Below, piece after piece: positions 42,664 to 51,404 of a stretch of DNA of 56,927 nucleotides. The notes under the pieces were generated by a model. The model was not told where the DNA came from. It saw only the letters and a program-made list of their open reading frames with translations, and made no database searches. Position numbers and translations under genes: made by a program. The stretch is from positions 1-56,927 of the forward strand of contig JAVBMJ010000034.1 in the NCBI GenBank assembly GCA_031552535.1. Direction: 5' to 3'. Every line of letters begins with the position of its first letter. The first letter of the stretch is position 1. This DNA comes from JAVBMJ01 sp031552535. GTDB taxonomy: Bacteria; Bacteroidota; Bacteroidia; Bacteroidales; Rikenellaceae.

Positions 42664-45600
42664 TTACCTGTTGTATAGCTGAAATTCCCGGACCGCGACT
42701 TTGATATTGTCCCGGGCATTGCCTTTCGATATTTCCAGGCGAGCATAGCGTGCCTCTGCGACCTGGTCCAGGCGGCGCTCGGTGACCGATGAGCTGTTGC
42801 CGCTGACTTGGACTAAGGTTTGCCACTCCCCTTTCCGGTCGTTGCGTACCATCAACTTGAAATCCCTGAGCACCGACTCGTCGCCGTCATTGCCGGCGTG
42901 CAGTATCTTCCATGTGTTGAACTTCCTGACGGCTCCCATGTCGATTTCGATGAATTTCACCGCGCCGGGGATGTCGTTGTTATTGTCTATCCACATCGTT
43001 TCTGGATTGCCGTCCAGCGCGCGCTGGGGTTTGCCGTTCAGTACCACCCTGCGTGGGTTGGATAACTCCACCACGTCCTGTCCTTCGAGCAGGTTGGAGT
43101 AGTCGCGGCTCACGTAGCCGATAGTCTTGGTTTGAGGTGGCAGGACGCGGGGATCGGCGGCTTGCTCGATCATGTCGGCACTGTTGACCGAGGCGGTAAT
43201 GGCGAAAACGGTGATGTTCGAGTCGTCGGGAAGCACCAACCGCAAAGCCCCTTTGGGTAGGTCGATCGCCAGTTTATACATATAAGTGAATACGTAAGCC
43301 TCATTGCCGACCGGATTGTGCCGGTGGCTTCCCACGTGGACGAGCGAGCCGTCCTTAACGAACCCTTCGCCCATGCCCTTGCGACCCCACTGGCCGTATA
43401 AGTCCGAGTAATAGGGGATATCGAAGCGGTAGGGTTTGCCGTCCACCGAGAATACCGCCTGGCGGTCGCGGTCGGTTGCCGCGGCCAGAATGTATAGTTT
43501 GTTGTAGGGTTTGTCGGCGGGCAGAGCGATAGTATCGCCTTTGCAGCGCATAACGTTGTTCACTCCTGTGCGGCCCATGCGGAAATCGACGCCCGCCGAA
43601 GTGATTACCCCGGGGATAAGCTCGGCCGCATACGAATTGCCGCTGTTGTCCGCATCGGAATCGGGCCTGAACGCATCGGGCGAAATCGCGTTGTTGTTGT
43701 ACGGCAACTCGATGCAGGCGCTCAGGGGCGCAGCCAACGCTTTAGCCGGCTTACGTAGTCTCACAGCGTAGGTCTTAGGCTGGAATTTGGTCGCACTGAC
43801 CTTAAGCGTGTTGCCTTTGAAGGCGGCGTCGGCCACGACTTCCTCTATGCCGTTGAGCTCTTTTGCCCATTCGATGGGGGCGGCGAATACCAGGCCGGCG
43901 TCCGTAACAGACTTACCCGCCGTTTCATAAACACGCACCACGTAGCTCTCGCCGTTTTCGGCCAGTTTCATCATTTTCAGGGCTATCTGGGGCGTGGTCG
44001 TGGAAATGAACGAGAATTCGCGTCCCATATAACCCGCGTGTTTCTCGGCCACATAAGAGATCATGGGCTGGTTGAGTTCCTCGCCTTTCTGCACCACGCC
44101 CGATTCGATGCAACCACCCTGATGGCCTACGATGGCGCAGGCGATGCGGTGGCGTCCGAAATCCATAGTTTCCTGGGGGGAATACCGGTAGACGGTGTGC
44201 GGGGCGTGGAAAAAGGTCAGCCTAAGCATATCGTCTGCGGGTTTGTCCCATCCGTATTTGCAATCGTTGAGGATTGAGACCCCGTACGAACCGTCAGGCG
44301 AGGTGATGTCGGCCCAATGCTGGGCGAATACTTCGTAGGCAGTCTTGGTGTTGTTGCCCCTTTCGATGTGTCCCAGACCGAGGTCGTAAGTGGCGGAAGG
44401 ATTGGCTACGGCAAGGGGAAACTCCATTTTGAGCAGCGAGTTGCGGCTTTCCCAGTCTATTTCCGAAACGATATCTATGCGGTCGTCCGAAGCTCCGTCG
44501 GTCAGGCTGATGTATTGTACGGCTGCCACACCGCCGTGTTTTTTCACTACCATGAGCGTGGCGCGCAACGGTCCGGATTCGGTTACGGTGATGTTCACGC
44601 CGCTATCGAGCCTGGCTCCGGGAGCGTCCATGGTCGCCTTAAGGATTTCCCAGGCCGGCCAGTCGCTCGACTCGTTGGGATTGAAAAGTGCAAGCCCTAT
44701 CGCCTCGCCCGGCTTTACCAACTGTTTACCGTAACGTTTGTCCACGATCGAACTTATATCGCCGGCGGCATTCAGTTCGATCCGGTAAACGCTGTTCTCT
44801 ATCGTGTTTGTACTGACCGACAAGGCTGCTGCGCGGCCAGATTTGCCCGCAGGGCGCACATCGTAAACGGAGAAACTGACCGGCTGGACGGTCGCTGCGA
44901 AAAGGATCGTAGCCTTACCCCCGGCATACCCCACGAGTTGTGCGGGAACAGCTTTGCCATCGGGCCCCAGGACTGCCACTCCTTTTGGTTCTTTATCCAT
45001 AGGCACGTCGGCCTGCACAAGGTTGGTGTGCAGGTAAGCGGCCGGGTTGTAGACCACCACCGGCGTACCTTTCACGCGCGTGTCCATACCCGAAACTACC
45101 CCGCCGCTTGCGCTGCGCATGATGTCGGCCGACTGGCTTTGGGCGATGATCTCGTCGTTCCATGAGAATTCGTAGGCGCGGGGAATGCTCGTTCCGGTAA
45201 GGTCGTCATGGAACTGATGCCACAAGAAACGCTTCCATACCTGGTCAAGCGCCTCCGCCGGGTAGGGCATCGCCCCCAGCCAGTCGGCCATGACGCTGGC
45301 CCTTTCGGCGGCGTCGGCCAGCTGTTCGTTGCGGCGGTTCATCTGCTTCATGGCGGATTGCGAGGTGTAGCATCCCGTGGCATGCACATCCATAAGTAGT
45401 TCGCCGTCATACACCGGAAGCGAAAATTGTTTGCCTGCAGCCATGAAATTCTTGAATATCTGATCCGAAGAGGCACTAATGATCTTTATGAGGCCTTTAC
45501 CCTTGCCATCGAGTGCATCCTGGACGGCCATGACCGACCAGATTGACGGCGAACCGCCCGTGTCGCCCGCACCGTAGTAGCGGTAGGCCGTATGTTCCGG

Positions 45601-46293
45601 GCCGCGGTCGGTACGCGCCTTCAGGTCGGCGTCCGAGGTCAGGTCGCCTTCCGGGAAGTTATATACATAGGGTCCGCAATCCAGCGCCGCCATCAGTTGC
45701 GATCCGTCGATCCCTTTCCACATCCCGATAGAGAAGGGCTCGCGCCGGTCGCCATAAAAAGGATATTTGCGCCAGGCCAGTTTCTGGGTCGAAAAACCGA
45801 TAAGGCCGCAATGCCTCGCCACGGTGGGAAGCGTGTAGCTGAAGCCGAAACAGTCAGGCAGGAAGATGTCCGTCGATTTGATCCCAAATTCTTTTTTGTA
45901 GAATTCCTGGCCGAGCAGGATATTGCGAAGTGACGATTCGACCGAAGGGATGTTGGGATCGTTGGCGTCCCAAGAAGCCCCGCTCACATGCCAGCGGCCG
46001 GTTTTGATCGCCTGACGTACCCGCTCGTACGATACGGGATCGTACTCTTTGATCCACGCGTATTTCACGCCGCCCTCCCAATTGAATATGTATCCCGGAT
46101 AGTTGTCAAGCAGCCATAGGTTTTGCTGTACCGTTTTAGGAATGTATTCGTTAATCGTGGTTTGTATATCCCAGTTCCACTGTGTGTCGAGGTGGGCGTT
46201 CGAGACCACGTAGGCTGTCGGCTGTTGGCCGGATTGGGCGCTCAAGAGTAATGAACTGCAAAGTGCCAGCGCGGATAAAAGTAGTTTTTTCAT
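42664..46293 (-). CDS. GH38 alpha-mannosidase with C-terminal F5/8-type domain
   Basis: The 1209-residue protein has a signal peptide (1-19). HLD at 34-36 in NAHLDTQWNW holds zinc ligands, LPDCFGF with Asp147 is the nucleophile, and WHQFHDDLTGTS at 358-369 holds another zinc ligand. GH38 enzymes are zinc-dependent retaining alpha-mannosidases. The long C-terminal beta domains follow, and the last 150 residues (PRRVVLNGKPQRALDGNPET, YARLEISKGNARDNIKVAV) resemble a discoidin/CBM32 module, which is unusual and would help bind sugar. It is 14 bp after the lyase gene, so they are co-transcribed. Confidence 0.92.
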   Translation of the reverse strand: MKKLLLSALALCSSLLLSAQSGQQPTAYVVSNAHLDTQWNWDIQTTINEYIPKTVQQNLWLLDNYPGYIFNWEGGVKYAWIKEYDPVSYERVRQAIKTGRWHVSGASWDANDPNIPSVESSLRNILLGQEFYKKEFGIKSTDIFLPDCFGFSYTLPTVARHCGLIGFSTQKLAWRKYPFYGDRREPFSIGMWKGIDGSQLMAALDCGPYVYNFPEGDLTSDADLKARTDRGPEHTAYRYYGAGDTGGSPSIWSVMAVQDALDGKGKGLIKIISASSDQIFKNFMAAGKQFSLPVYDGELLMDVHATGCYTSQSAMKQMNRRNEQLADAAERASVMADWLGAMPYPAEALDQVWKRFLWHQFHDDLTGTSIPRAYEFSWNDEIIAQSQSADIMRSASGGVVSGMDTRVKGTPVVVYNPAAYLHTNLVQADVPMDKEPKGVAVLGPDGKAVPAQLVGYAGGKATILFAATVQPVSFSVYDVRPAGKSGRAAALSVSTNTIENSVYRIELNAAGDISSIVDKRYGKQLVKPGEAIGLALFNPNESSDWPAWEILKATMDAPGARLDSGVNITVTESGPLRATLMVVKKHGGVAAVQYISLTDGASDDRIDIVSEIDWESRNSLLKMEFPLAVANPSATYDLGLGHIERGNNTKTAYEVFAQHWADITSPDGSYGVSILNDCKYGWDKPADDMLRLTFFHAPHTVYRYSPQETMDFGRHRIACAIVGHQGGCIESGVVQKGEELNQPMISYVAEKHAGYMGREFSFISTTTPQIALKMMKLAENGESYVVRVYETAGKSVTDAGLVFAAPIEWAKELNGIEEVVADAAFKGNTLKVSATKFQPKTYAVRLRKPAKALAAPLSACIELPYNNNAISPDAFRPDSDADNSGNSYAAELIPGVITSAGVDFRMGRTGVNNVMRCKGDTIALPADKPYNKLYILAAATDRDRQAVFSVDGKPYRFDIPYYSDLYGQWGRKGMGEGFVKDGSLVHVGSHRHNPVGNEAYVFTYMYKLAIDLPKGALRLVLPDDSNITVFAITASVNSADMIEQAADPRVLPPQTKTIGYVSRDYSNLLEGQDVVELSNPRRVVLNGKPQRALDGNPETMWIDNNNDIPGAVKFIEIDMGAVRKFNTWKILHAGNDGDESVLRDFKLMVRNDRKGEWQTLVQVSGNSSSVTERRLDQVAEARYARLEISKGNARDNIKVAVREFQLYNR

Positions 46294-46307
46294 GGCATTC
46301 CGATGGT

Positions 46308-48404
46308 TTATTTCATGTTCTTATTGTCTATCAGTTGCGGTGTTGTGCTTATCGCTACCTGCCGGCTCTCACCGCCGTTCATTTCGCATCGGTTATCGCG
46401 CACCGAAGGATTGACAGGAGAGGTCATTTCTACGGCGCGTCCGGCGTTATATTGTATGCGGTTATTTTCGACAGTCATGTCCGCGCATCCGCCTTTGAGG
46501 TATTCGGCCCGTACCCCGGCCGCGTCGTTACCTTCGATCAGGCATCCTTTGACCCTGATATTCCGGCAATCGGCCGCTATAATGCCGTACCAGGCGTTGC
46601 GGGCCACTTCACAGTCCGCTACGGTCAGCCCTTGGCAATCTGACATCGACAGCCCGCATCCGGCGATCGAGCCGTCCAGGCGGCAATCGGTGATCCGTCC
46701 CCCACTCACATATTGCATGCTCAGGTTATGGTGGAGTTTCGGGCCGGGAATAATACCCGAGCCGTTGTCCGAAAAGTTGCATCCCGTAACGGTGAGGTTG
46801 CGAGCCCCCGAAATTTGCACCCCGTTCTTGGAGAAATTGATGACGCTGATGTTGACAAGGGTTATATTGCTCATCTTCCCGCGGCTCGTTGCCAGGAACG
46901 AGATTCCGCCCTTGTGCGGCGAGTAGCGCATGGTGCGGTTGAAGCGGCCTCCGTTTGGGTCCTCGTCCTGGTTATGGTCTTTAGCCCCTTCGATCACGAA
47001 GTTCGACAGGGTTACGTCGTGCATGTCGTAGCCTGCGTTTACTATTGCGTAATGCGATGCGGATTTATAGCCCATGATAACCGTTCCTAACCCCTCCCCC
47101 GCCAGGGTTACGTTGCTGGGCATGCGTATCGGTTCGGTAATTTCGTGGATGCCCGCCTTGAGGATCACGTAGCGGCCCGTACCCGAAGCCTCATCCAATG
47201 CTTTTTGTATAGACGCGCCAGGTTCGACCCATATCGGGCTTGCGGGCGCGGGCGTGCCGTGCCCGCTTTCGAGCGCGCCGGCCGGATAGGCCGTGGGCGA
47301 AGGTTCGGGAATGCACCCCTCACCCGGAGTGGATTTTTGTGAGGCCGAAGGGGCGCGCCATGCCGTTAGCACTCCGCGTGCGGCGGTGGGCCTCACCTTT
47401 TCGCACATGTGTGCGGTATAGGGCATCTTAACCCCTTTTGATTCGTAATGCCTGTAAAAATATTCGTAGTCGTCCCGCAATTCGTCTATCCTGCGGGGCG
47501 ACTGTATCCCGTAGACGAACGACGTTTCGCCCATCATGAATTTCATGGTGTACTCGAAGCCGAGCGCCAGACGGTTGTCCCCCAGACTGAAAAGGTCTAC
47601 TCCCTGGGTATACGCCACCCGGGCCGCACCGCCGAATTCGCACAGTCCCATCTGCACGTGGGCCTGGTCGCGCGGCGTTTCCTGGCACTGGCCGCTAGGA
47701 TATATATATTTGAACAGGCTTCCGTTTTGGGAACCATGCACGAAATGGTCGATCGCGTTGTCGAATATCTGGCGGTTGTCCGTGAATACTGCGATGGAAA
47801 GCAGCGAATGCATCATAGCCCCGTCCCAGTTGCCGTTGGCATCTGAAAAATAGAACCGCAGCATGGGGTAGTAGACGCCCATCATCATATCTGTGACCAT
47901 CCGCGTGTGCTCTGTGTCCCATCCCGGATAGCAGTAGCGCAAGACCTCGGCGGCGTTGCAGAATGTGTAGCCTGTGAGTCCCACGACCAACTTAGCGTTG
48001 TTGTCGTCCAACGAGCGCAACGCTGAGGCCCACGCGTCGATAATCTCAATCGATTTGCGGGCATATGCCTCCTCACCGGTGATGTACCAGATCAGGGCGC
48101 AGTCGTAGGCTTTCTTGGAGTCCTCGATAATATCCATGCCACCACGGTCTTTCACTCCGTACGAACCCATGGCGATGTGTGAGCACGGCTGTGCGGCGTA
48201 GTCGGGCGGCGTAGAGCGTTTCATGTTTTCGAAGGCGGTTCTCCAGGGCTCTTTTCCTTCGAGGACGTTGCGTTTCATGTATTCCATGTCCTGCTGCGTC
48301 ATGTAGATGCCCGGATGCACAAATTTATCTTGTCCGGCGGCGTGCGCCTGCAGGCAATGAACGCTGATCAGCACCAAAAGGATAAACCGGTAAATGTTTT
48401 TCAT
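46308..48404 (-). CDS. Two-module polysaccharide lyase: alginate-lyase-like domain plus right-handed beta-helix
   Basis: The 698-residue secreted protein (signal 1-22) has an (alpha/alpha) alginate-lyase-like domain at about 28-340, with NGNWDGAMMHSLLSIAVF and ETPRDQAHVQMGLCEFGG, which contain Asn, His and Arg residues typical of such sites. A Pro/Ser/Ala-rich linker follows (about 345-395, PEPSPTAYPAG). The C-terminal half (about 395-690) is a parallel beta-helix with repeated units such as NVTLAGEGLG, NLTVTGCNFSDN and NIRVKGCLIEGN. Both halves are folds used by lyases or epimerases acting on uronic acids. The true substrate is unknown; PL5/PL38-like activity is a guess. It starts after a terminator-like hairpin. 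Confidence 0.78.
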   Translation of the reverse strand: MKNIYRFILLVLISVHCLQAHAAGQDKFVHPGIYMTQQDMEYMKRNVLEGKEPWRTAFENMKRSTPPDYAAQPCSHIAMGSYGVKDRGGMDIIEDSKKAYDCALIWYITGEEAYARKSIEIIDAWASALRSLDDNNAKLVVGLTGYTFCNAAEVLRYCYPGWDTEHTRMVTDMMMGVYYPMLRFYFSDANGNWDGAMMHSLLSIAVFTDNRQIFDNAIDHFVHGSQNGSLFKYIYPSGQCQETPRDQAHVQMGLCEFGGAARVAYTQGVDLFSLGDNRLALGFEYTMKFMMGETSFVYGIQSPRRIDELRDDYEYFYRHYESKGVKMPYTAHMCEKVRPTAARGVLTAWRAPSASQKSTPGEGCIPEPSPTAYPAGALESGHGTPAPASPIWVEPGASIQKALDEASGTGRYVILKAGIHEITEPIRMPSNVTLAGEGLGTVIMGYKSASHYAIVNAGYDMHDVTLSNFVIEGAKDHNQDEDPNGGRFNRTMRYSPHKGGISFLATSRGKMSNITLVNISVINFSKNGVQISGARNLTVTGCNFSDNGSGIIPGPKLHHNLSMQYVSGGRITDCRLDGSIAGCGLSMSDCQGLTVADCEVARNAWYGIIAADCRNIRVKGCLIEGNDAAGVRAEYLKGGCADMTVENNRIQYNAGRAVEMTSPVNPSVRDNRCEMNGGESRQVAISTTPQLIDNKNMK

Positions 48405-48517
48405 GAGTCGTAGTTACTTGCTTAAGTTTGGCCGGATTCGGAAAACTCACGCCGACCGGCCTCTTTAAGTTCCCGCCGGCGGCAAGGTGTTCCGCTTTGT
48501 TTTCCCTTCTCGGGAAA

Positions 48518-48560
48518 ATAAAAAACAGGCCGAGAACAGGTGTCTCCTGCCCCGGCCTGC
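48518..48560 (-). terminator. Terminator-like hairpin between the SusCD part and the enzyme part
   Basis: On the minus strand CAGGCCG and CGGCCTG pair across a 20-nt loop and are followed by TTTTTTATTTT, directly after the DUF3823 stop. It would lower expression of the downstream catalytic genes relative to susCD, unless a further promoter in the short gap drives them. Confidence 0.75.
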
Positions 48561-48565
48561 GGTCA

Positions 48566-49348
48566 TTAAATTTTAGGGATGGTGACGGCTTTTACTTCAG
48601 TATAGTTATACCTTTTCTGGCTGTCATTCACCCTGGCACCAACACGCACGTAGTAAGTGCGCGCACCCTGGGTAGAACCCAGCGGCTTGGTAGTGGTGAT
48701 GGTAATCTGCTCACCCACGAGGTTATCGCCCGACTTGCCGTTGTAGCTCGTGACCGCGGCGCCCACCAGGGAAGCATCGTAGTTGTAGTTGCCCACATAA
48801 GGGTTGGGACAGATAAACAACTGGCAATCCAGGAAAGAAGCGATGGTATAATAGGATGTCGATGTTCCCTTGCTGAATTTGAATGTGACCTGAAGTTTTT
48901 TGTCCGCCGTGATTACCGGCTCGCCGATATATTCGACACGCAAGAAGGGCTCGAGTTGGAAGTCCACGACGGCTTCCTTTTTGACAATCACTTCTTTTCG
49001 ATTGTCAGCCAAGACCTTACCTGAACCATCCATTACAAAAAGAGGGATGAACGGCCCGTCGATGGGGTAGATCCGGTAGGTGGCGTCAAACATCTTGGTG
49101 TTGATATACGTGCCGTCCTGTTTTACGGCCAGGTAGAACGGGTTGTATTTCCCGTCATTCCAGCTGAGTTCCTCAGTTTGGACACGGGTATGTCCCTTGC
49201 CCTGTTCCAGTTGGAGCGGCTTTCCGGTCTGGGCGTCGTAGAGCGTCCCCTTGATGGTCGTGGGGGGAGCTTCGAAATTATCCACTTTACATGAGGTCAT
49301 GTGGATTGCCGCTACGCCTGCGAGCAAACAATATAATATGCGTTTCAT
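48566..49348 (-). CDS. DUF3823 surface glycan-binding-like lipoprotein
   Basis: The 260-residue lipoprotein (Cys20 in HMTSC) matches DUF3823, which holds an N-terminal carboxypeptidase-regulatory-like sandwich (TTIKGTLYDAQTGKPLQLEQ) and a second Ig-like domain. Proteins of this kind sit after SusD and are thought to help bind the glycan at the surface, like SusE/F. It lies 18 bp after susD and before the terminator-like hairpin, closing the uptake part of the locus. Confidence 0.85.
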   Translation of the reverse strand: MKRILYCLLAGVAAIHMTSCKVDNFEAPPTTIKGTLYDAQTGKPLQLEQGKGHTRVQTEELSWNDGKYNPFYLAVKQDGTYINTKMFDATYRIYPIDGPFIPLFVMDGSGKVLADNRKEVIVKKEAVVDFQLEPFLRVEYIGEPVITADKKLQVTFKFSKGTSTSYYTIASFLDCQLFICPNPYVGNYNYDASLVGAAVTSYNGKSGDNLVGEQITITTTKPLGSTQGARTYYVRVGARVNDSQKRYNYTEVKAVTIPKI

Positions 49349-49366
49349 AGATACGGTTTTTAAAGG

Positions 49367-51385
49367 TTAGTTGCTTTGGTTGGGGGTAAGGTTGGGGTTG
49401 CGGTTCAGTTCGCCCAACGGCATAGGCTCGTAATACATTTTGGTCTGGAACGTGAACCTGGTGTTCGCGGTGATGTTACGCGCCTCGATGATGTATTTGC
49501 CATTGCTGGTAGCCGTAGCTGTTTCCGCCACCAGGATCGGGTTGAGCTTGCGCCACACGCGGTTGTTCATCTCCGTATCCGCCGTGCGCCAGCGTATCAT
49601 ATCCCACCATATCTTATTCTCGAAAGCAAGCTCCTTGCGGCGTTCCACGCGCACGATCTGCAGCCCGCGGTTGGGGGCCAGGATGTAGCATGCAGGCGAA
49701 ACGGCATCGGCGCTCAGTTCCGATTTGCCGGTGAGCAGCACTGCTCCCGCACGCGAGCGTATCGCGTTGATGCACTCGAATGCGTCTTGCTGGTAGTCCG
49801 CGCCTGCGGCTCCGAGTTGATGGAGTTCAAGGGCGGCTTCGGCGCGGTTCAGAAGCACCTCAGCATAGCGCAGTTCGATCCACGGCTGGTCGGAGATCCA
49901 CCCCGTGCTCTGTTCGGGCGTACGGTCCGGGTCGAGCATCTTGCGGACAAGCAGCCCGGTTTGAGTGGGACCGCGCTGCGATGTTTCGCAGGGGCCGTTG
50001 ATGCCGCTTATCGAAATGCTCTTGCCGTTGGGCAGGGTGTGGAGCTGCTGCTCGGTGGGGGTGATGCCTGTGGCGTATTTGAAGTTCGGAAGTCCCACGA
50101 AGCTGTTGTTCGTCGCTCCGGCAGGCAGCAGCGGGGCGATCCCCTCTGCGGGAACCGGGCCGGTGTAGATACCCAGTCGCAGGTCGATGTTAACGCCTTT
50201 GAAAAGCTGGTTGGGCAGCAATACGGTGCCCCTGAGGCGCGGTTCGCAGTCGTCGAAGATAGAGCCTGCGTTGTCGTACATCCGGTATTTACCGTTGTCG
50301 TCCAGAACTTTGATCGTACCGTCGGCATTCTTCGCGAAGCCGTCGTAGAGTTCCACCAGGTCGAGCGTAGGGTTCGAGCAGTTGCTGTAGCCGTCTCCGT
50401 GCAACTGGTAGGGTACGAAGAGGTTGTCATAGCTGTGGCCCGATTCGAGGTATTTGTATTCGCGGGCGAATATACATTCGGGATTACCCACAACGTCGTA
50501 GAATATAGACGCGAAGTTCTCGGACATCTTCTCCTTGTCGGTCTCTGCGGTAGTCTTGAGGCTGTAGCGGCCTTCGAGGAGTTTGGCGGCCTTGTAGCTT
50601 TCTTCAAAGAAGAACTTGGCGCGCGACGCAGGAACGCCGGTGAGGAGTTTGCTGCTGTTTTTGTCGAACACTTCGATCGTGTTGTATTTGGCGATCGAGC
50701 CGGCCGTCAACATCGCCCGCGACTTGAAGGCGGCTGCGATGTATTTATTGACCCTGCCGCGCATTTCACTTTGGTCGTACATATGATTGTAGGCATAATC
50801 CAGGTCGGCAAGGATGCAGTCGTAAACCTCCTCTTCGCTGTTGCGCGGCACGCGCAATTCTTCGATAGGCTGGCCGGGATACTGCTGAGCCTTATCCAGA
50901 AGGGGCACGCCGCCGTAGCGTTTCACCAATGCGAAATAGGTGTAGGCGCGCAGAAACCGCGCTTCCCCGATCCAATGGTCGATCTTCGCCTGGTCGTTGT
51001 TGAAGTAGGCCGCGTATTTGGGCAGGGTGGCGATGAAATAGTTCGTGTTGCGGATGATCTCGTAGGCTTTTTTCCAATAGCCGCGCGCCGGGTTGACGAT
51101 CCCGCCAGCCTCGACGTGGTAGCCATTGCAGCTTTCGCCGGTATTGTTGCTGATGTTCTTTACTATACCGGCCCGCATGAAGCCGTCTTCCGTGTCGCAG
51201 CTGTATTTGAAGTCCTCGATGGGAAGCCAGCTGTACAGGCTGGACATATAGTACGAGATGCCGTCGGCGCTGGTGAAGAGGTCGTCGTCTTTGGCAATAT
51301 TCATAGGCGGCACGTCCAGCGAATTACAAGCCGTGACAGCAAATCCGATGCAGAGTGCCAGCAAGCTATATATGATCTTTCTCAT
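49367..51385 (-). CDS. SusD-like substrate-binding outer-membrane lipoprotein of the large locus
   Basis: The 672-residue lipoprotein (Cys20 in AVTACNS) has SusD features: EARFLRAYTYFALVKRYGGV, EVYDCILADLDYAYNHMYDQ, EVLLNRAEAALELHQLG and RRKELAFENKIWWDMIRWR near the C-terminus. It should capture the glycan and close over the SusC channel. It is 19 bp after susC. A plus-strand frame of the same length on the opposite strand is only a shadow. Confidence 0.92.
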   Translation of the reverse strand: MRKIIYSLLALCIGFAVTACNSLDVPPMNIAKDDDLFTSADGISYYMSSLYSWLPIEDFKYSCDTEDGFMRAGIVKNISNNTGESCNGYHVEAGGIVNPARGYWKKAYEIIRNTNYFIATLPKYAAYFNNDQAKIDHWIGEARFLRAYTYFALVKRYGGVPLLDKAQQYPGQPIEELRVPRNSEEEVYDCILADLDYAYNHMYDQSEMRGRVNKYIAAAFKSRAMLTAGSIAKYNTIEVFDKNSSKLLTGVPASRAKFFFEESYKAAKLLEGRYSLKTTAETDKEKMSENFASIFYDVVGNPECIFAREYKYLESGHSYDNLFVPYQLHGDGYSNCSNPTLDLVELYDGFAKNADGTIKVLDDNGKYRMYDNAGSIFDDCEPRLRGTVLLPNQLFKGVNIDLRLGIYTGPVPAEGIAPLLPAGATNNSFVGLPNFKYATGITPTEQQLHTLPNGKSISISGINGPCETSQRGPTQTGLLVRKMLDPDRTPEQSTGWISDQPWIELRYAEVLLNRAEAALELHQLGAAGADYQQDAFECINAIRSRAGAVLLTGKSELSADAVSPACYILAPNRGLQIVRVERRKELAFENKIWWDMIRWRTADTEMNNRVWRKLNPILVAETATATSNGKYIIEARNITANTRFTFQTKMYYEPMPLGELNRNPNLTPNQSN

Positions 51386-51404
51386 TGCTTATGATTTTAG
51401 TAGG

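Noticed and set aside
49376..51394. 672-codon open frame on the plus strand opposite susD
   Set aside because: It mirrors susD almost codon for codon, has no family resemblance and results from the codon bias of the real gene; susD has clear lipoprotein and SusD features.
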